Shown here in pieces: positions 63,111 through 64,000 of a DNA stretch of 64,000 nucleotides; positions within the stretch are counted from its first letter, which is position 1, and every line of letters starts with the position of its first letter. The notes under the pieces are model-generated. The model did no database searches, was not told where the DNA came from, and saw only the letters and a list, made by a program, of their open reading frames with translations. Source of the stretch: JAWWPY01 sp963822825 (GTDB lineage: Bacteria; Actinomycetota; Actinomycetes; Streptosporangiales; Streptosporangiaceae); the NCBI GenBank assembly GCA_963822825.1, contig CAWGIW010000005.1, forward strand, positions 62,001 through 126,000. Reading direction: 5' to 3'. The translations under genes and the position numbers were made by a program.

Positions 63111-64000
63111 CTAGGAGACGACGACCTCCGGGCTCCCTGAGGCCGCGGCCCCGCCGACCGTCCCCGCCTCGGCGAGCTTCATGGCCTCCTCGATCAACGT
63201 CTCCACGATCTGCGACTCGGGCACGGTCTTGATGACCTCGCCCTTGACGAAGATCTGCCCCTTGCCGTTACCCGACGCCACGCCGAGATCCGCTTCCCGC
63301 GCCTCCCCTGGGCCGTTGACCACGCAGCCCATCACCGCCACGCGCAGCGGCATCTCCAGGCCCTCCAGCCCGGCGGTCACCTGATCGGCCAGGGTGTACA
63401 CGTCCACCTGGGCCCGGCCGCAGGACGGGCAGGAAACGATCTCCAGGCCGCGCTCGCGCAGGCCGAGCGACTCCAGGATCGAGGTGCCGACCTTCACCTC
63501 CTCGACCGGAGGAGCCGACAGCGACACCCGGATGGTGTCCCCGATGCCCTCCGCCAGCAGCGCGCCGAAGGCGACCGCGGACTTCACCGTGCCCTGGAAG
63601 GCCGGTCCGGCCTCGGTCACGCCCAGGTGCAGCGGGTAATCACAGCGCTCGGCCAACTGCCGGTAGGCGTTGATCATCACCACCGGGTCGTGGTGCTTCA
63701 CCGAGATCTTGATGTCGGTGAAACCATGCTCCTCGAACAGCGAGCACTCCCACAGCGCCGATTCCACCAGCGCCTCGGCGGTCGCCCGGCCGTACTTGGC
63801 CAGCAGTCGCTTGTCCAGCGAGCCGGCGTTGACCCCGATCCTGATCGGCACCTGGGCGTCCCCCGCGGCGCGGGCGATCTCGCCGACCTTGTCGTCGAAC
63901 GCCTTGATGTTGCCCGGGTTCACGCGAACCGCGCCGCACCCCGCGTCGATCGCGGCGAACACGTACTTGGGCTGGAAATGAATATCGGCGATGACCGGGA
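63111..64000 (-). CDS. ispG: 4-hydroxy-3-methylbut-2-enyl diphosphate synthase (5' end outside window)
   Basis: MEP-pathway Fe-S enzyme (GcpE). Visible: PVIADIHFQPKYV at the window edge, RVNPGNIKAFDDKVGEIARA, IRIGVNAGSLDKRLLAKYG, ISVKHHDPVVMINAYRQLAE, LHLGVTEAGPAFQGTVKSAV, and cluster ligands in VSCPSCGRAQVDVYTLADQV and VAVMGCVVNGPGEAREADLG. The reading frame continues beyond base 64000. It normally precedes the GNAT gene now found at 53547. Confidence 0.96.
   Translation of the reverse strand, partial: PVIADIHFQPKYVFAAIDAGCGAVRVNPGNIKAFDDKVGEIARAAGDAQVPIRIGVNAGSLDKRLLAKYGRATAEALVESALWECSLFEEHGFTDIKISVKHHDPVVMINAYRQLAERCDYPLHLGVTEAGPAFQGTVKSAVAFGALLAEGIGDTIRVSLSAPPVEEVKVGTSILESLGLRERGLEIVSCPSCGRAQVDVYTLADQVTAGLEGLEMPLRVAVMGCVVNGPGEAREADLGVASGNGKGQIFVKGEVIKTVPESQIVETLIEEAMKLAEAGTVGGAAASGSPEVVVS

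Overview
This is a high-GC actinomycete chromosome segment. The core gene order is ispG / rimP-nusA-rnpM-infB-DUF503-rbfA-nrnA-truB-ribF-rpsO-pnp-M16 peptidase-dapB. Lineage-typical families agree with this: an XRE/DUF5753 regulator, an RsbW-like ATPase beside a large regulator, the DUF574 methyltransferase, MenA and HelD-like helicases. Many starts are GTG or TTG, and ATGA/GTGA overlaps are common. The sequence alone does not give a genus.

Layout. 0-12 kb: end of a NERD protein, ilvD, menA, an SPFH/NfeD pair, a SAM methyltransferase, an acyl-CoA ligase, small proteins, a Kelch plus beta-propeller lipoprotein and two tandem DUF2277 genes. 12-20 kb: dapB, M16 peptidase, an intact IS110 element wedged into the pnp/M16 junction, pnp, rpsO, ribF. 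20-27.3 kb: an accessory island between ribF and truB, two genes that are normally adjacent. It holds an operon (deoxynucleoside-kinase-like kinase, MDR dehydrogenase, DegT aminotransferase, Nudix hydrolase), an RsbW-like ATPase, a regulator and a GNAT. A perfect 25-bp dyad lies at its left edge and a degenerate copy at its right edge. 27.3-37 kb: the translation and RNA cluster. 37-43.6 kb: XRE/DUF5753 regulator, glycosyltransferase, a second IS110 copy, HelD-like helicase. 43.8-50.9 kb: a CUT2 sugar importer with its own two-component system, whose sensor is an ABC ATPase-GAF-histidine kinase fusion. 51-64 kb: proA, GNAT, secreted alpha/beta hydrolase, UBP zinc finger protein, LysR, a small secreted protein, a second intact CUT2 importer with a divergent DeoR regulator, and ispG running off the end.

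The strongest observations are four. (1) The two IS110 copies allow their ends, CT core, shared target and candidate bridge-RNA guide segments to be read directly. (2) The sensor kinase is fused to an ABC ATPase and linked to a sugar importer. (3) The island carries a compact, unassigned four-gene pathway with its own regulators. (4) Several repeat or operator arrays lie upstream of accessory genes.

Caution: from about 20.9 to 50.2 kb many genes, including the essential infB and nusA, are broken by one-base indels, mostly insertions. Residual sequencing error is the simplest explanation. I therefore give full-length extents for these genes and state where the frame breaks.
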